A stretch of 64,000 nucleotides of DNA from Legionella rowbothamii (GCF_900639985.1 NZ_CAAAIM010000005.1:124001-188000), one strand, 5' to 3'. Shown: positions 36,448 through 46,340, counted from the first letter of the stretch. Numbers and translations are program-made. Notes: generated from the sequence alone by a model not told the origin.

Positions 36448-37179
36448 ATGAGTACGAATAGGACCAATGAGTCTGGGAGTTTACGCTATATTTGCCTGCT
36501 TTGGGGGTTAATCCTCTGCGCGGTGATATTAGCGGGGCGCCTGGGTTATTGGTACCTATCTGATGCAGAGTATTTTCCGATAACCACGATTAAAGTGGCT
36601 GCAAGTTATGAACATGTGACTCATAAAGAGTTAGAAGATGTTTTAGCAAAATATGTCGGTGATAGTTTCTTTGCCTTACCTGCAAGGGCATTGCAAAGCG
36701 AACTGAATGAAATGACCTGGGTAGATACGGCGACCGTAGAGCGCGTTTGGCCAGATACGTTAAAAATCAGGCTAATCGAAAAGAAACCAGTAGCGATTTG
36801 GGGGAATTCGTTAATGACCGGAGATGGTCGGTTATTTAATGAAGGCTCAGATATTGGTGATTTAAGTCTACCAAAGTTAAAAGGACCATCATCTCAGCAA
36901 CTAGACGTCTTACAAGTTTACGAAAAATTGAGTAAGATATTATCAATGTACGGATTGAATGCTACTGGACTGCATTTAAGAGATAACCAATCCTGGGTAT
37001 TATTAATAGGAAATAACATAAAAATATACTTAGGAAAGAACGAGTTAGAAGCACGATTGCTGCGATTTTGTAAGGCCTATCCAGCTGTATTTGCTCAAAA
37101 AATCGAGCAGCTCGCAAGTGTAGACTTACGCTATCCGCGTGGTATGGCAGTGCAGTGGAAACAACAAACGGAACGATAA
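36448..37179 (+). CDS. ftsQ: FtsQ, divisome membrane protein
   Basis: The ATG at 36448 gives 243 residues; a GTG at 36439 overlapping the ddl stop is an alternative. It has one membrane segment (about 13-33), a POTRA domain beginning at FPITTIKVAAS (about residue 44), and an FtsQ-type periplasmic domain with WVDTATVERVWPDTL. FtsQ links early and late division proteins together with FtsB and FtsL. The stop overlaps the ftsA start. Confidence 0.92.
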   Translation: MSTNRTNESGSLRYICLLWGLILCAVILAGRLGYWYLSDAEYFPITTIKVAASYEHVTHKELEDVLAKYVGDSFFALPARALQSELNEMTWVDTATVERVWPDTLKIRLIEKKPVAIWGNSLMTGDGRLFNEGSDIGDLSLPKLKGPSSQQLDVLQVYEKLSKILSMYGLNATGLHLRDNQSWVLLIGNNIKIYLGKNELEARLLRFCKAYPAVFAQKIEQLASVDLRYPRGMAVQWKQQTER

Positions 37180-38417
37180 TGGCTAAGAAAATAGAAAAAA
37201 ATATTATCACTGGCTTGGATATAGGCACCTCAAAAATCAATGCCTTGATAGGTGAAGTATCCTCCGATGGAACAATCGAAGTAATTGGGATTGGCCGTCA
37301 TCCTTCTCGTGGTTTAAAACGCGGTGTAGTCGTTGACATAGAGGCTACAGTTAATTCGATTCAGCGCGCAGTACAAGAAGCTGAGTTGATGGCTAACTGT
37401 GAAGTCAGAACAGTTTATGCGGGGATTGCTGGCAGTCACATACGCAGTTTAAATTCACATGGTATTGTAGCTATTCGTGAAAAAGAAGTATCGCAAGCCG
37501 ATGTGGAGCGAGTGATTGAAGCGGCAAAGGCAGTTGCTATTCCTGCAGATCAAAAAATTCTGCATATCCTACCTCAAGAATTCATTATCGATTACCAAGG
37601 CAGCATTCGTGAGCCCGTAGGCATGGCGGGCGTTCGACTTGAATCACGAGTCCATTTGGTGACTGGTTCTGTGAGTGCGGCACAAAACATTGTGAAATGT
37701 GTTCGTCGCTGTGGTTTGGATGTGAGTGATATTATTCTCGAGCAGTTGGCTTCAAGTCATGCGGTACTTACTGATGATGAGAAAGACTTAGGCGTTTGCT
37801 TGATTGATATCGGCGCGGGAACTACAGATATTGCGGTATTTTCTGAAGGTGCGATTCAGCATACGGCAGTAATTCCGATTGCTGGTGATCAAGTAACTAA
37901 TGACATTGCAATGGCTTTACGTACACCTACTAAAGCAGCGGAAGCAATCAAATTAACTCATGCTTGTGCCTTACCTGAATTAGCAAATCCAACGCAAATG
38001 TTGGAAGTTGCCAGTGTTAATGAGCGACCAGGAAGAAAAATTTCAGCAAAAGCTTTAGCTGATGTTGTTTCAGCACGCTATGAAGAAATATTCACTTTAG
38101 TACGTAATGAGTTGCGCCGCAGTGGTTTTGAAGATCGCATGGCTGCCGGAATTGTTATTACCGGTGGTGCGGCGAATGTTCATGGTGCGATTGAGCTGGC
38201 TGAGCTTTGTTTCGAAATGCCAGTTCGAAAAGGTTATGCACATCATGTATCAGGCTTGGCTGAAGTTACTGAAAATCCTGCCTTTGCTACGGGTGTAGGT
38301 TTGCTGTTGCACGGATACCAGCAACAATATGATGCACGCTACAATGTTCCAGCAATGAGTGAAAATTCTAAGGGCTTGTGGTTGCGTATGAAAGAATGGT
38401 TTCAAGGAAATTTTTAA
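37179..38417 (+). CDS. ftsA: FtsA, actin-like division protein
   Basis: The start at 37179 (MAKKIEKNIITGLDIGTSK) shares one base with the ftsQ stop and follows CGGAACGAT, giving 412 residues. It has actin-fold motifs: phosphate loops GLDIGTSKI and CLIDIGAGTTDIAVF, adenosine motif VITGGAANVHG, and a C-terminal amphipathic helix (GLWLRMKEWFQGNF) that binds the membrane. It tethers FtsZ and recruits later divisome proteins. Confidence 0.96.
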   Translation: MAKKIEKNIITGLDIGTSKINALIGEVSSDGTIEVIGIGRHPSRGLKRGVVVDIEATVNSIQRAVQEAELMANCEVRTVYAGIAGSHIRSLNSHGIVAIREKEVSQADVERVIEAAKAVAIPADQKILHILPQEFIIDYQGSIREPVGMAGVRLESRVHLVTGSVSAAQNIVKCVRRCGLDVSDIILEQLASSHAVLTDDEKDLGVCLIDIGAGTTDIAVFSEGAIQHTAVIPIAGDQVTNDIAMALRTPTKAAEAIKLTHACALPELANPTQMLEVASVNERPGRKISAKALADVVSARYEEIFTLVRNELRRSGFEDRMAAGIVITGGAANVHGAIELAELCFEMPVRKGYAHHVSGLAEVTENPAFATGVGLLLHGYQQQYDARYNVPAMSENSKGLWLRMKEWFQGNF

Positions 38418-38513
38418 GATACATGTAACTGGAAACGCTTTACCGATTGAGGGAGCGGAAGAGGAAATTTTTACTGGTTACTATTACAGAATAAACGTAT
38501 GGGGAGCACGGTT

Positions 38514-39707
38514 ATGTTTGAATTAATGGAAGGCCAACTGCAAGGTAGTAATGCAGTCATTAAGGTAGTTGGTGTCGGCGGCGGTGGTGGTAATGCTGTA
38601 GAGCACATGGTTGCTGAAAATATTGATGGCGTTGAGTTTATCTGTGCTAATACAGATGCTCAGGCGTTAAGAGCATCTAATGCAAAAGTTCACATCCAGT
38701 TAGGTGATGAATTAACTAAAGGCTTAGGTGCTGGTGCGAATCCACAAATTGGCCGCGAAGCAGCTGAAGAAGATCGCGAATTAATTCGTGAAATACTCGC
38801 AGGCGCGGATATGGTATTTATTACTGCTGGAATGGGTGGTGGTACTGGAACTGGTGCAGCTCCTGTATTTGCAGAAATTGCCAAAGAATTAGGAATTTTA
38901 ACGGTTGCGATTGTAACTAAACCCTTTTCATTCGAAGGCAAGCAACGTGCTTTGGCTGCAGAAGAAGGAATTCGTCGTCTTGCAGAACATGTTGATTCAT
39001 TAATTACCATACCTAACAATAAGTTACTGAGCGTTTTGGGTAAAAATATTAGTTTATTAAATGCATTTAAAGCTGCCAATAATGTATTACTCGGTGCTGT
39101 AAAAGGGATTTCAGATCTTATTACGCGCCCAGGTTTAATTAACGTAGACTTCGCGGACGTACGTACAGTAATGTCTGAAATGGGTATGGCGATGATGGGA
39201 ACCGGTAGCGCAGTAGGTGAACAACGTGCTCGTCAAGCTGCTGAGGCTGCGATTGCTTCTCCATTATTAGAAGACGTGAATTTCTCAGGTGCTCGTGGAA
39301 TCCTGGTGAATATTACTGCAGGCCTTGATATGTCAATCGGTGAGTTTGAAGAGGTTGGCGATGTTGTTAAAGAATTTATTTCCGATGATGCAACAGTAGT
39401 GGTTGGAACAGTAATTGATCCAGACATGACAGATGAAATGCGAGTTACTGTAATTGTTACTGGTTTGGGTGATGCAAGACAACGTCATCAACAAGCTCAG
39501 CCACAACAAGCGTATCGTGCACGATTGGTTGAGTCAATGAGAAGTGATGGTTCATTTGACTATCAAGAGTTAGATCGCCCAGCAGTAGTGCGTAAGCAGG
39601 GCGGTTCAACTGCAGCTGCTTCCGCGATGAAAGCAAATGGTGATCATGTACCTGATGTTGATTATCTAGATATCCCTGCTTTTTTACGTCGTCAAGAAGA
39701 AGCGTAG
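38514..39707 (+). CDS. ftsZ: FtsZ, tubulin-like division GTPase
   Basis: The start at 38514 (MFELMEG) has GGGGAG seven bases upstream and gives 397 residues; an in-frame ATG 15 bases earlier overlaps that site. GTP-binding motifs are [13 protein letters not shown] and the tubulin signature [10 protein letters not shown]. The C-terminal conserved tail [13 protein letters not shown] binds FtsA and ZipA, both encoded in this window. It forms the Z-ring. Confidence 0.97.
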   Translation: MFELMEGQLQGSNAVIKVVGVGGGGGNAVEHMVAENIDGVEFICANTDAQALRASNAKVHIQLGDELTKGLGAGANPQIGREAAEEDRELIREILAGADMVFITAGMGGGTGTGAAPVFAEIAKELGILTVAIVTKPFSFEGKQRALAAEEGIRRLAEHVDSLITIPNNKLLSVLGKNISLLNAFKAANNVLLGAVKGISDLITRPGLINVDFADVRTVMSEMGMAMMGTGSAVGEQRARQAAEAAIASPLLEDVNFSGARGILVNITAGLDMSIGEFEEVGDVVKEFISDDATVVVGTVIDPDMTDEMRVTVIVTGLGDARQRHQQAQPQQAYRARLVESMRSDGSFDYQELDRPAVVRKQGGSTAAASAMKANGDHVPDVDYLDIPAFLRRQEEA

Positions 39708-39736
39708 TTAGGCATTACCGTAGTAGAGAAATACTT

Positions 39737-39780
39737 ACCCGGGGTTTGTGACTCAAATTGCCCGGGTTTTGTTTTATTTT
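39737..39780 (+). terminator. Intrinsic terminator after ftsZ
   Basis: ACCCGGG (39737-39743) pairs with CCCGGGT (39761-39767). The loop can pair further (TTTG with CAAA). TTTGTTTTATTTT follows. It separates the fts genes from lpxC. Confidence 0.8.
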
Positions 39781-39888
39781 ATTACATTATAAAAAAATAG
39801 ACGAACTTATAATTTATTGGTAAAATCTCGAAGTTTTTTGCGCGTAAAATAATAATATTATGAGGAATAGGAACAAGGTGAGCACTGA

Positions 39889-40803
39889 ATGATAAAACAA
39901 AGAACTCCTAAAAAGGTAATCCAGGCTACTGGCGTGGGATTGCATTCGGGTGAGAAAGTGCTTTTAACCCTGAGACCTGCTCCTGTTAATACTGGCATTG
40001 TTTTTCGACGCGTTGATCTTTCGCCTGTGGTTGAAATCCCTGCATCCTATGAACATGTAGGTGATACAATGTTATGTACTACACTGCATCATGGGCAGGT
40101 TAAGATTGCTACTGTAGAGCACTTGCTTTCTGCTTTAGCTGGTTTGGGTATTGATAATGCATACATTGATGTTAATGCTCCTGAGCTTCCAATCATGGAT
40201 GGCAGTGCAGCACCTTTTGTATTTTTGATCCAATCGGCGGGTATTCGCGAGCAAAACGCGCCAAAGAAATACATTCGCATTACTAAGCCCATTCGTGTAG
40301 AAGATAATGGCAAGTATGTGCAATTTTACCCATATAATGGGTATAAAATTTCTTTTACTATTGATTTTGATCATCCGGCATTCAATGACAAGCCACAAAA
40401 AGTAAGCTTTGATTTCTCTACAACTTCTTATGTTAGAGAAGTATGCCGTGCGCGTACTTTCGGCTTTCTTTCCGATTATGAGAAGCTACGTGAGTGCGAT
40501 TTAGCTAAAGGTGGAAGTCTGGATAATGCGATTGTAGTAGATGATTACCGAGTCCTGAATGACGATGGACTCCGTTTTGAATCCGAATTTGTAACTCATA
40601 AGGTTTTGGATGCCATTGGTGATCTTTATTTATTAGGTTCCAGTTTAATTGGTGCCTTTGAAGGGCATAAATCAGGGCATGAACTGAATAACAGATTATT
40701 ACGTGAGTTAATGGTCAGACAAGATGCGTGGGAGTATACCACTTTTGATGCCGACGATTATCTACCTGTAATTCATAATGAATTTTGCCCTGTAGAAGCT
40801 TAA
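39889..40803 (+). CDS. lpxC: LpxC, UDP-3-O-acyl-GlcNAc deacetylase
   Basis: The 304-residue zinc enzyme performs the committed step of lipid A synthesis. Motifs include [10 protein letters not shown], the zinc-binding EHLLSALAG near the N-terminal half, IMDGSA, ARTFGF and the late [17 protein letters not shown] and GHKSGHELN that carry zinc and catalytic residues. AAGGTGAG stands before the ATG. It has its own leader after the ftsZ terminator, as in many gammaproteobacteria. Confidence 0.97.
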   Translation: MIKQRTPKKVIQATGVGLHSGEKVLLTLRPAPVNTGIVFRRVDLSPVVEIPASYEHVGDTMLCTTLHHGQVKIATVEHLLSALAGLGIDNAYIDVNAPELPIMDGSAAPFVFLIQSAGIREQNAPKKYIRITKPIRVEDNGKYVQFYPYNGYKISFTIDFDHPAFNDKPQKVSFDFSTTSYVREVCRARTFGFLSDYEKLRECDLAKGGSLDNAIVVDDYRVLNDDGLRFESEFVTHKVLDAIGDLYLLGSSLIGAFEGHKSGHELNNRLLRELMVRQDAWEYTTFDADDYLPVIHNEFCPVEA

Positions 40804-41042
40804 GCCCTCCTCTATTAATTAGTGTAGCCTGGTTGCTTGCAATCAGGACTCCCTGCTAATTTGTTTGTTCCTCCCAATCTTGTTTGAAATCTGCTTCTTA
40901 GGAAAAGCTGGCCGCAAAACAATCGACATACTGGTTAAAATTCAATCACTTCCTAAAATCCTACGCTTGTATATTTATGAGGCAAAGTATAAAATATGGC
41001 TTATTTATGCTTATTTTGACCATGAATCCTTGGAGGGATCTA

Positions 41043-42335
41043 ATGCCAACTATCGCAATGAGTGCTTATGTAGCAGCGCAAGCACAAAAAGCCGAATTAC
41101 CTGAAAATATAACGCTTGTCTTAACTACATGGGACGATTACCGTGATTTTTTAAGCATAAAAATTGGAAAAAAGGTAATAGCGCTGGATTTTAGTAACAT
41201 AAAACTATCTGAGGATGATGTAGGTGATTTAGTAAGGGCCCTTAACGAGCAATCCTCTATATTCAAACTAACTCTAAGCAATTGCCAGCTTACCGATCTC
41301 CATGAGGAACGACTCGGTCAATTAAAATACATTACGGATCTTGATTTAAATAATAATCTGTTACAACAGCCAGGTCTAAAAGCACAAAAATTAAAATCGT
41401 TGTGTTTAAATAATAATCCTCATCTCGATGCTGCGGTAGTGCTGCTAAATTTGAGTAGAAGTGTTAGTAATTTAGAAAAACTTGATCTGGTTAATTGTAA
41501 TGTCACGGATTCCGATCTGATTTCGCTGGTGTCTCTGTCATTTAGAATGTTAACATTCCTTGATTTGTCTAATAACTTTCTTAGTGATGAAGGGCAAGAG
41601 TTTCTATTACAAAGAAAAAATCATAATCCTTTGTTACAAGAAATCAATTTGCTAGGAAATATGGGTATTGTTACCTTACAAATATTTCCATTTGCATCTG
41701 GAGAGAATCATCATTTCAACACAGAAAGTTTCCTGCCTCGATTAGAACAGCAAATAAAATACACTCGAGAGAAATTAGAGAAATTAAGTCCTCAGCCTGA
41801 ACCAGAAGCATCCTCTTCTCAAGCCTCATCACCGAAAATGGTTCCTATAAATTTATTTAAAAACGTGACGAAAAATGCCCCAGAACAATTAAAAGTATTA
41901 GAAAAGTTAATGGACATGCAGAGTATTGTGGTAAAAAAATTGATACTAAGTCGTGGATCACTATCTCTTGATAAAATCGACCGCCTGCAAAAGCAAATAG
42001 AAACATACCACCAACAATTTATGGATGCTAAAAAAGCCAAGGCTGTACAACGTCAAAATAGCCCACGCTCAGCCTCACCGGATGTTAGCAAAGGCAGAAC
42101 ACGTTCACCCAGTTCTCCGCGAAGTGGTTCTATACGTAATTTGGCAAAATTTTTTGATCAACAGCAAGCTTCTGTAGGTGTATTAGAAAGCGAGATAGTA
42201 ACGAAGCTTATTACTGCCAACCAAATAGACTTTGTTACAAAACTGATTGCTGCTCAAGAAGGCTTAATTAATTATTTGAAGTCACCGGATAATGACGACC
42301 CGATTGAGCAAGAACGTACATTCAGATCAAGTTAA
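41043..42335 (+). CDS. Leucine-rich-repeat protein, candidate Dot/Icm effector
   Basis: The ATG at 41043 follows a strong GGAGGGATCTA and gives 430 residues; the 22-codon extension upstream is unlikely. No signal peptide is seen. Leucine-rich repeats lie at about 45-220, with units such as ITDLDLNNNLL, LKSLCLNNNP and LTFLDLSNNFLSDEG. A Ser/Pro-rich linker (about 250-270), a helical region and a second basic Ser/Pro-rich stretch (about 355-380, PRSASPD, RSPSSPRSGS) follow. Such eukaryote-like LRR proteins are frequent Dot/Icm effectors. It is flanked by housekeeping genes. Family name not recognised. Confidence 0.7.
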   Translation: MPTIAMSAYVAAQAQKAELPENITLVLTTWDDYRDFLSIKIGKKVIALDFSNIKLSEDDVGDLVRALNEQSSIFKLTLSNCQLTDLHEERLGQLKYITDLDLNNNLLQQPGLKAQKLKSLCLNNNPHLDAAVVLLNLSRSVSNLEKLDLVNCNVTDSDLISLVSLSFRMLTFLDLSNNFLSDEGQEFLLQRKNHNPLLQEINLLGNMGIVTLQIFPFASGENHHFNTESFLPRLEQQIKYTREKLEKLSPQPEPEASSSQASSPKMVPINLFKNVTKNAPEQLKVLEKLMDMQSIVVKKLILSRGSLSLDKIDRLQKQIETYHQQFMDAKKAKAVQRQNSPRSASPDVSKGRTRSPSSPRSGSIRNLAKFFDQQQASVGVLESEIVTKLITANQIDFVTKLIAAQEGLINYLKSPDNDDPIEQERTFRSS

Positions 42336-42381
42336 CCAATTTAATGTTATGAATTTTGCTTGATACTAAAGTATAGAGATA

Positions 42382-42417
42382 GTAAGTTAATTATTTTCAA
42401 TGAAATAATTAACTTAC
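42382..42417 (+). terminator. 15-bp perfect hairpin after the LRR gene
   Basis: GTAAGTTAATTATTT (42382-42396) and AAATAATTAACTTAC (42403-42417) are exact reverse complements with a 6-base loop. It is AT-rich and lacks a clear T-run. It may be a terminator or an operator-like palindrome in the 261-base gap before the M13 peptidase gene. No small gene is visible in the gap. Confidence 0.5.
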
Positions 42418-42596
42418 AGTTATTATAGTTGGATGCAGTTGTAGCCGAATTTGTACTAGATTCGGGTTAGCCTCGTGAGCAAGTCGCTTATTTTTCAACG
42501 TGCCGCAGTACGTCAAATAGGTAAAAATAAGCTTTTTTCTCAGCGCTTCGTCTCCACTGGACTATAATTTTAAGTTGACGCAAAAGGAGCCGTAGA

Positions 42597-44633
42597 ATGA
42601 CATTCAAAATTAAAGTATTAACACTGGCCGTGTTATGTACCTCATCTGCTTTTTCCGCAAATATCGATACCGCAAAAACACAAACAGGTGATGCGCTACA
42701 TATGGATTGGTTAGATACTAGTGTCTCACCGGCTGAAGATTTTTATTCCTATGCAAATAAGAACTGGCAAAAAAGTAATCCTATTCCTCCTGAATATCCG
42801 AGTTGGGGCAGTTTTAATGTAGTACATGATAAAGTACAGGATGTAGTGCATCAAATGCTGATTAAAGCCGCGGAGAATACTAAGGCAAAACCAGGTAGTA
42901 TTGAGCAAAAGGTAGGGGATTTTTATTTCAGCGGCATGGATGAGGCGAATATTGACAAGTTAGGTATAACGCCTTTACAACCCGAATTTGATCGCATTCA
43001 AAATATCAAAAATTTAGCGGATCTACAAAATGAAATCGCTCATTTGCATCAAATCGGAGTCGATGCATTTTTTGGTTTTGGCAGTATGCAGGATTATAAA
43101 AACAGTAGCGAAATGATTGCTGCGGTTGTGCAAAGTGGCCTAGGACTCCCTGATCGGGATTATTACTTAAAAGATACACCCAAATTTAAACAGATTCGCG
43201 ATGCTTACGTGGCGCATATTGCTAAAATGTTTGAGTTATTAGGTGATAACCCTGAGAAAGCTGCTGCTGAGGCGCACCGTGTCATGGAGTTAGAAACACA
43301 ACTTGCTCAAGCCTCTATGTCTCAAGTTGAGCAACGTGATCCACATGCGGTTTATCATATTATGGATATGGCGCAATTAGAGAAAATGACACCTAATTTT
43401 TCTTGGCCTGCTTATTTCGCAGCCATGGGGCAAGATAATCTTAAAAGCATCAATATGGCCATGCCAAACTTTTTTGCATCACTCAATGAGCAACTCAAAA
43501 GAGTATCTCTTCAGGATTGGCAAACCTATTTACGTTGGCACTTAATTGATAATTATGCGCCTTATTTATCTAAGCCCTTTGTTGATGAAAACTTTAAGAT
43601 GGCAACGGCCTTAACTGGAACCGAAAAAATACTGCCTCGCTGGAAACGCGTAGTAGGTACTGAAAATGCCGCCTTAGGATTTGCTATTGGTAAGATGTAT
43701 GTGGAACGTTATTTCTCTCCAGAGGCGAAAAAACAAGCCTTAGATATTCTGAAAAATATTCGCTATGTTTTGCGCGAGGATATTAAGAATCTTGCTTGGA
43801 TGACACCGGCTACTCGCCAAGCAGCATTAAAAAAATTAGATTTAATGGAAGAGCGGATAGGTTATCCTTTAAAATGGTGGGATTATTCATCATTGAAGGT
43901 GGATCGTGGCCCTTATGTACTGAATGTGCTTCGTGCCAATCAATTTTTAGTAAAACGTGATCTTAATAAAATTGGCAAGCCCATTGATCGCAGTGAATGG
44001 GGAATGACACCGCAAACAATTAATGCCTATTACGATCCATCAATGAATAACTTAAATATTCCTGCAGGAATTTTGCAACCGCCATTTTTTGATTCTAATG
44101 CACCGGCAGCAGTGAATTATGGGGCCATTGGCTTTGTTATGGGGCATGAAATGACCCATGGCTTTGATGATCAGGGAGCTCAATTTGATGGCCAGGGGAA
44201 TCTAAAAAATTGGTGGACTCCTAATGATTTAGCTAAGTTCAAAGCGGCCACCCAATGTATTATTGATCAATATTCACAATATGTAGTGAATGGCGATTTG
44301 CATGTACAAGGAAAATTAGTTGTGGGTGAGGCGGCTGCTGATTTAGGTGGGATCACTTTAGCATACAGAGCATTTCATCATTCTGATGCCTACAAAAAGG
44401 CAAAAACAATAGAGGGCATGACTCCTGATCAACAATTCTTTTTGGGAACCGCTCATGTGTGGGCAATGAATATGCGACCTCAACAACTGCAAAATCAGGT
44501 GACAACTGATCCTCATCCTCCAGCAAAATACCGGGTTAATGGAAGTTTAGCGAATATCCCACAATTCCAAGAAGCGTTTAATATTCCTAATAATAGTCCT
44601 ATGGTGAATGCAACCCGCTGTGTTATTTGGTAA
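42597..44633 (+). CDS. Secreted M13 (neprilysin/PepO-type) zinc metallopeptidase
   Basis: The 678-residue protein has a signal peptide ending near S-A-F-S-A (about residue 20). It has the M13 N-terminal helical domain and a C-terminal catalytic domain. The zinc site is H517-E518-M-T-H521, with the third ligand E578 in GEAAADLGG. The substrate-binding NAYYDPSMN precedes it, and the protein ends in CVIW, resembling the C-x-x-W end of neprilysin. It cleaves small peptides in the periplasm or outside the cell. AAAGGAG precedes the ATG. Confidence 0.94.
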   Translation: MTFKIKVLTLAVLCTSSAFSANIDTAKTQTGDALHMDWLDTSVSPAEDFYSYANKNWQKSNPIPPEYPSWGSFNVVHDKVQDVVHQMLIKAAENTKAKPGSIEQKVGDFYFSGMDEANIDKLGITPLQPEFDRIQNIKNLADLQNEIAHLHQIGVDAFFGFGSMQDYKNSSEMIAAVVQSGLGLPDRDYYLKDTPKFKQIRDAYVAHIAKMFELLGDNPEKAAAEAHRVMELETQLAQASMSQVEQRDPHAVYHIMDMAQLEKMTPNFSWPAYFAAMGQDNLKSINMAMPNFFASLNEQLKRVSLQDWQTYLRWHLIDNYAPYLSKPFVDENFKMATALTGTEKILPRWKRVVGTENAALGFAIGKMYVERYFSPEAKKQALDILKNIRYVLREDIKNLAWMTPATRQAALKKLDLMEERIGYPLKWWDYSSLKVDRGPYVLNVLRANQFLVKRDLNKIGKPIDRSEWGMTPQTINAYYDPSMNNLNIPAGILQPPFFDSNAPAAVNYGAIGFVMGHEMTHGFDDQGAQFDGQGNLKNWWTPNDLAKFKAATQCIIDQYSQYVVNGDLHVQGKLVVGEAAADLGGITLAYRAFHHSDAYKKAKTIEGMTPDQQFFLGTAHVWAMNMRPQQLQNQVTTDPHPPAKYRVNGSLANIPQFQEAFNIPNNSPMVNATRCVIW

Positions 44634-44691
44634 TTATATAATCTGGTTGTAAGCAACTAATGGTACTTACGTTTTTCTTGTGAAATACTAG

Positions 44692-44720
44692 GAATTACCG
44701 CGGTTTGGCCGCGGTAATTC
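44692..44720 (+). terminator. 12-bp perfect hairpin after the M13 gene
   Basis: GAATTACCGCGG (44692-44703) and CCGCGGTAATTC (44709-44720) with a TTTGG loop. It has the same arm and loop length as the hairpin at 14406-14434. Confidence 0.55.
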
Positions 44721-44797
44721 GCTCTACACGCCACATAGTACTGATTTTTAAGTTAGTGCTATATATTTGCCCCAGCTTACCGATTAAAAGGACTGAA

Positions 44798-44869
44798 ATG
44801 AAAAAAATCATGTTAATCACAATTCGTTACGTTCATTGCCAGGGCATCTATACTAACAATAACAACTAA
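44798..44869 (+). CDS. Possible 23-residue peptide or broken lipoprotein leader
   Basis: AAAAGGAC stands six bases before an ATG that opens a 23-codon frame beginning MKKIMLITI, like the start of a small exported lipoprotein such as entericidin. The frame then turns polar and stops. It may be a tiny gene or the remnant of one broken by a frameshift. Very short, so weakly supported. Confidence 0.2.
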   Translation: MKKIMLITIRYVHCQGIYTNNNN

Positions 44870-44889
44870 TTTACTAAGGATTGGTAGTT

Positions 44890-45081
44890 ATGAACTTTAA
44901 CCAGTTATTAATGGCTATTATAATGTTAGTGTTATTTTTCTTGGTGAACGAATATGTTCCTTTAGCTCCTATTATCAATTTGTTGTTTAATTGCGCGATG
45001 ATTGCAATTATTGTTCTTTACGTGATGCAATTTATAGGAGTGATTAAATCGATTTTGCCTGCACCTAATTTATTTAAATAA
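44890..45081 (+). CDS. Small two-helix membrane protein
   Basis: The ATG at 44890 follows AAGGATTGGTAGTT and gives 63 residues with two hydrophobic segments (about 4-22 and 28-52) joined by NEYVPLAP. It resembles the Thivi_2564-type small membrane proteins, in which VPL-I-N-L-L-F-N-I/C recurs. No function is known. The coordinate chosen avoids a TTG three codons upstream. Confidence 0.65.
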   Translation: MNFNQLLMAIIMLVLFFLVNEYVPLAPIINLLFNCAMIAIIVLYVMQFIGVIKSILPAPNLFK

Positions 45082-45234
45082 GCCTTACCCTCGATATTTG
45101 TTTCATGTATGATGGATCTGGAAGACAGAAACGCTAGTATATTTAAAAAATATCTTTTTGGGCAAAATCGAATAACTTGTTCTATATAATAGGATAAGTG
45201 TGTTTTTTCGGAACAAAAAACAGAAGGAGGTATT

Positions 45235-45564
45235 ATGATAAGGAAGCCAATACAAATATTTAGTGGAATCATGTTTACTTTGTTTTCTTTGCAAGTTTTT
45301 GCTGAAGAAAGTATCCGTATAACCGTAAAGACTAAAGAATATACTGCTGCAGGTATTGGTTATTCTGTGGATGGGCAGCGTTCAGGCGCGATTGGTAAAT
45401 CATACACAGGCAAAGGTTCCAAAAATCGAACCTATGTTTTTGGGTATAGAAAAAACTCTATTGTTGGTGCGAATATTACTTGTGGTTCCCGAGTCTTAAC
45501 TAAAGATACGACTGTTACCTTGGTTACTAAAGGTGAGCAGTGTCTCAGTGTGATCGAAGAATAA
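45235..45564 (+). CDS. Small secreted protein of unknown function
   Basis: The 109-residue protein has a near-perfect AGGAGG ribosome site seven bases or so before the ATG. It has a signal peptide (about 1-23, cleavage at V-F-A-E) and a beta-rich mature domain with two cysteines (in ANITCGS and GEQCLSV) that may form a disulphide. I do not recognise the family. Confidence 0.75.
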   Translation: MIRKPIQIFSGIMFTLFSLQVFAEESIRITVKTKEYTAAGIGYSVDGQRSGAIGKSYTGKGSKNRTYVFGYRKNSIVGANITCGSRVLTKDTTVTLVTKGEQCLSVIEE

Positions 45565-45676
45565 TACAAGTTTTCCCCGTATTCGAGCGAAGAAATACGG
45601 GGAAATAAAAAACACCCATTTCCTACCTTATAAAAATTAGAGATAATTAGAATAAGAATTTCTAAAGACATTAATT

Positions 45677-46198
45677 ATGAATAAAAATATAACTGCCATC
45701 CGTATAGCGAAAGTCGAGGATGCGGAAGCAATTTCTCAAGTACATATTTGCTCATGGCAAAAGATGTATAAAGAGTTCATTCCTGAAGAAGTTTTAAAAA
45801 ACTTGTCTTTAAGTGAGCGTACTCAACAATGGTCTGAGCTAATCGATCAGAATGTCCGGGTATTAATTTGTGAACAGGAACAGCAAGTTATTGGTTTTGC
45901 AAGTATTTGTGCTTTTCGTGGAAACAGCGCACAGAGTGCGTTCGGAGAAATAAGTGCTATTTATTTGCATCCCGATTATTGGCGTATGGGCTTAGGCACC
46001 CAATTATGTTTGGCTGCAATGTCGGAATTAGTTGAATTGGGTTATAAAAAAGTTGGATTGTGGGTTTTAGAAGAAAATGGCCAAGCACGAAATTTTTACG
46101 AAGCACTAGGTTTTAAGCTCTCAGAGTCAACTAAATTTGAGGAGTTTTATGAGGGCGGCGCTTTATTAAAAGAAGTGCTTTATGTAAAAACTCTTTAA
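45677..46198 (+). CDS. GNAT-family N-acetyltransferase
   Basis: The 173-residue protein has the GNAT fold. IRIAKVEDAEAISQVH is the first strand-helix, EISAIYLHPDYWRMGLGTQL is motif A (acetyl-CoA pyrophosphate loop R-M-G-L-G-T), and LWVLEENGQARNFYEALGF is motif B. The acceptor cannot be predicted. The ribosome site is weak. It reads convergently with selO. Confidence 0.88.
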   Translation: MNKNITAIRIAKVEDAEAISQVHICSWQKMYKEFIPEEVLKNLSLSERTQQWSELIDQNVRVLICEQEQQVIGFASICAFRGNSAQSAFGEISAIYLHPDYWRMGLGTQLCLAAMSELVELGYKKVGLWVLEENGQARNFYEALGFKLSESTKFEEFYEGGALLKEVLYVKTL

Positions 46199-46270
46199 TA
46201 AGCCCTATGCTGCTCACAATGACGCTAATTCGTATGAGATGAATATCGGTTTTTAATCTAAATTCCAACA

Positions 46271-46340
46271 CCGTCATTGCAAACTCAGCGAAGCAACCCA
46301 GGGTTCTGGGCTTTGAACCCGAGGTTGTTTCGCCACTACG
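46271..46340. repeat. Composite GTCATTGC-type palindromic repeat
   Basis: CGAAGCAACC (46289-46298) and GGTTGTTTCG (46323-46332) are inverted with one mismatch. Inside them GGGTTC (46301-46306) and GAACCC (46315-46320) form a second stem. The left part, CCGTCATTGC...GCGAAGCAACC, matches a repeat type also visible at 63412. It lies between convergent genes. Confidence 0.5.

Noticed and set aside
41005-41035. CTTATTTATG-CTTATTTTG tandem repeat as a PmrA box
   Set aside because: Half-sites are ten rather than eleven bases apart and match the consensus poorly.
40977-41043. Upstream 22-codon extension of the LRR protein that looks like a signal peptide
   Set aside because: The internal ATG has a much stronger ribosome site (GGAGGG), and the extension lacks one.
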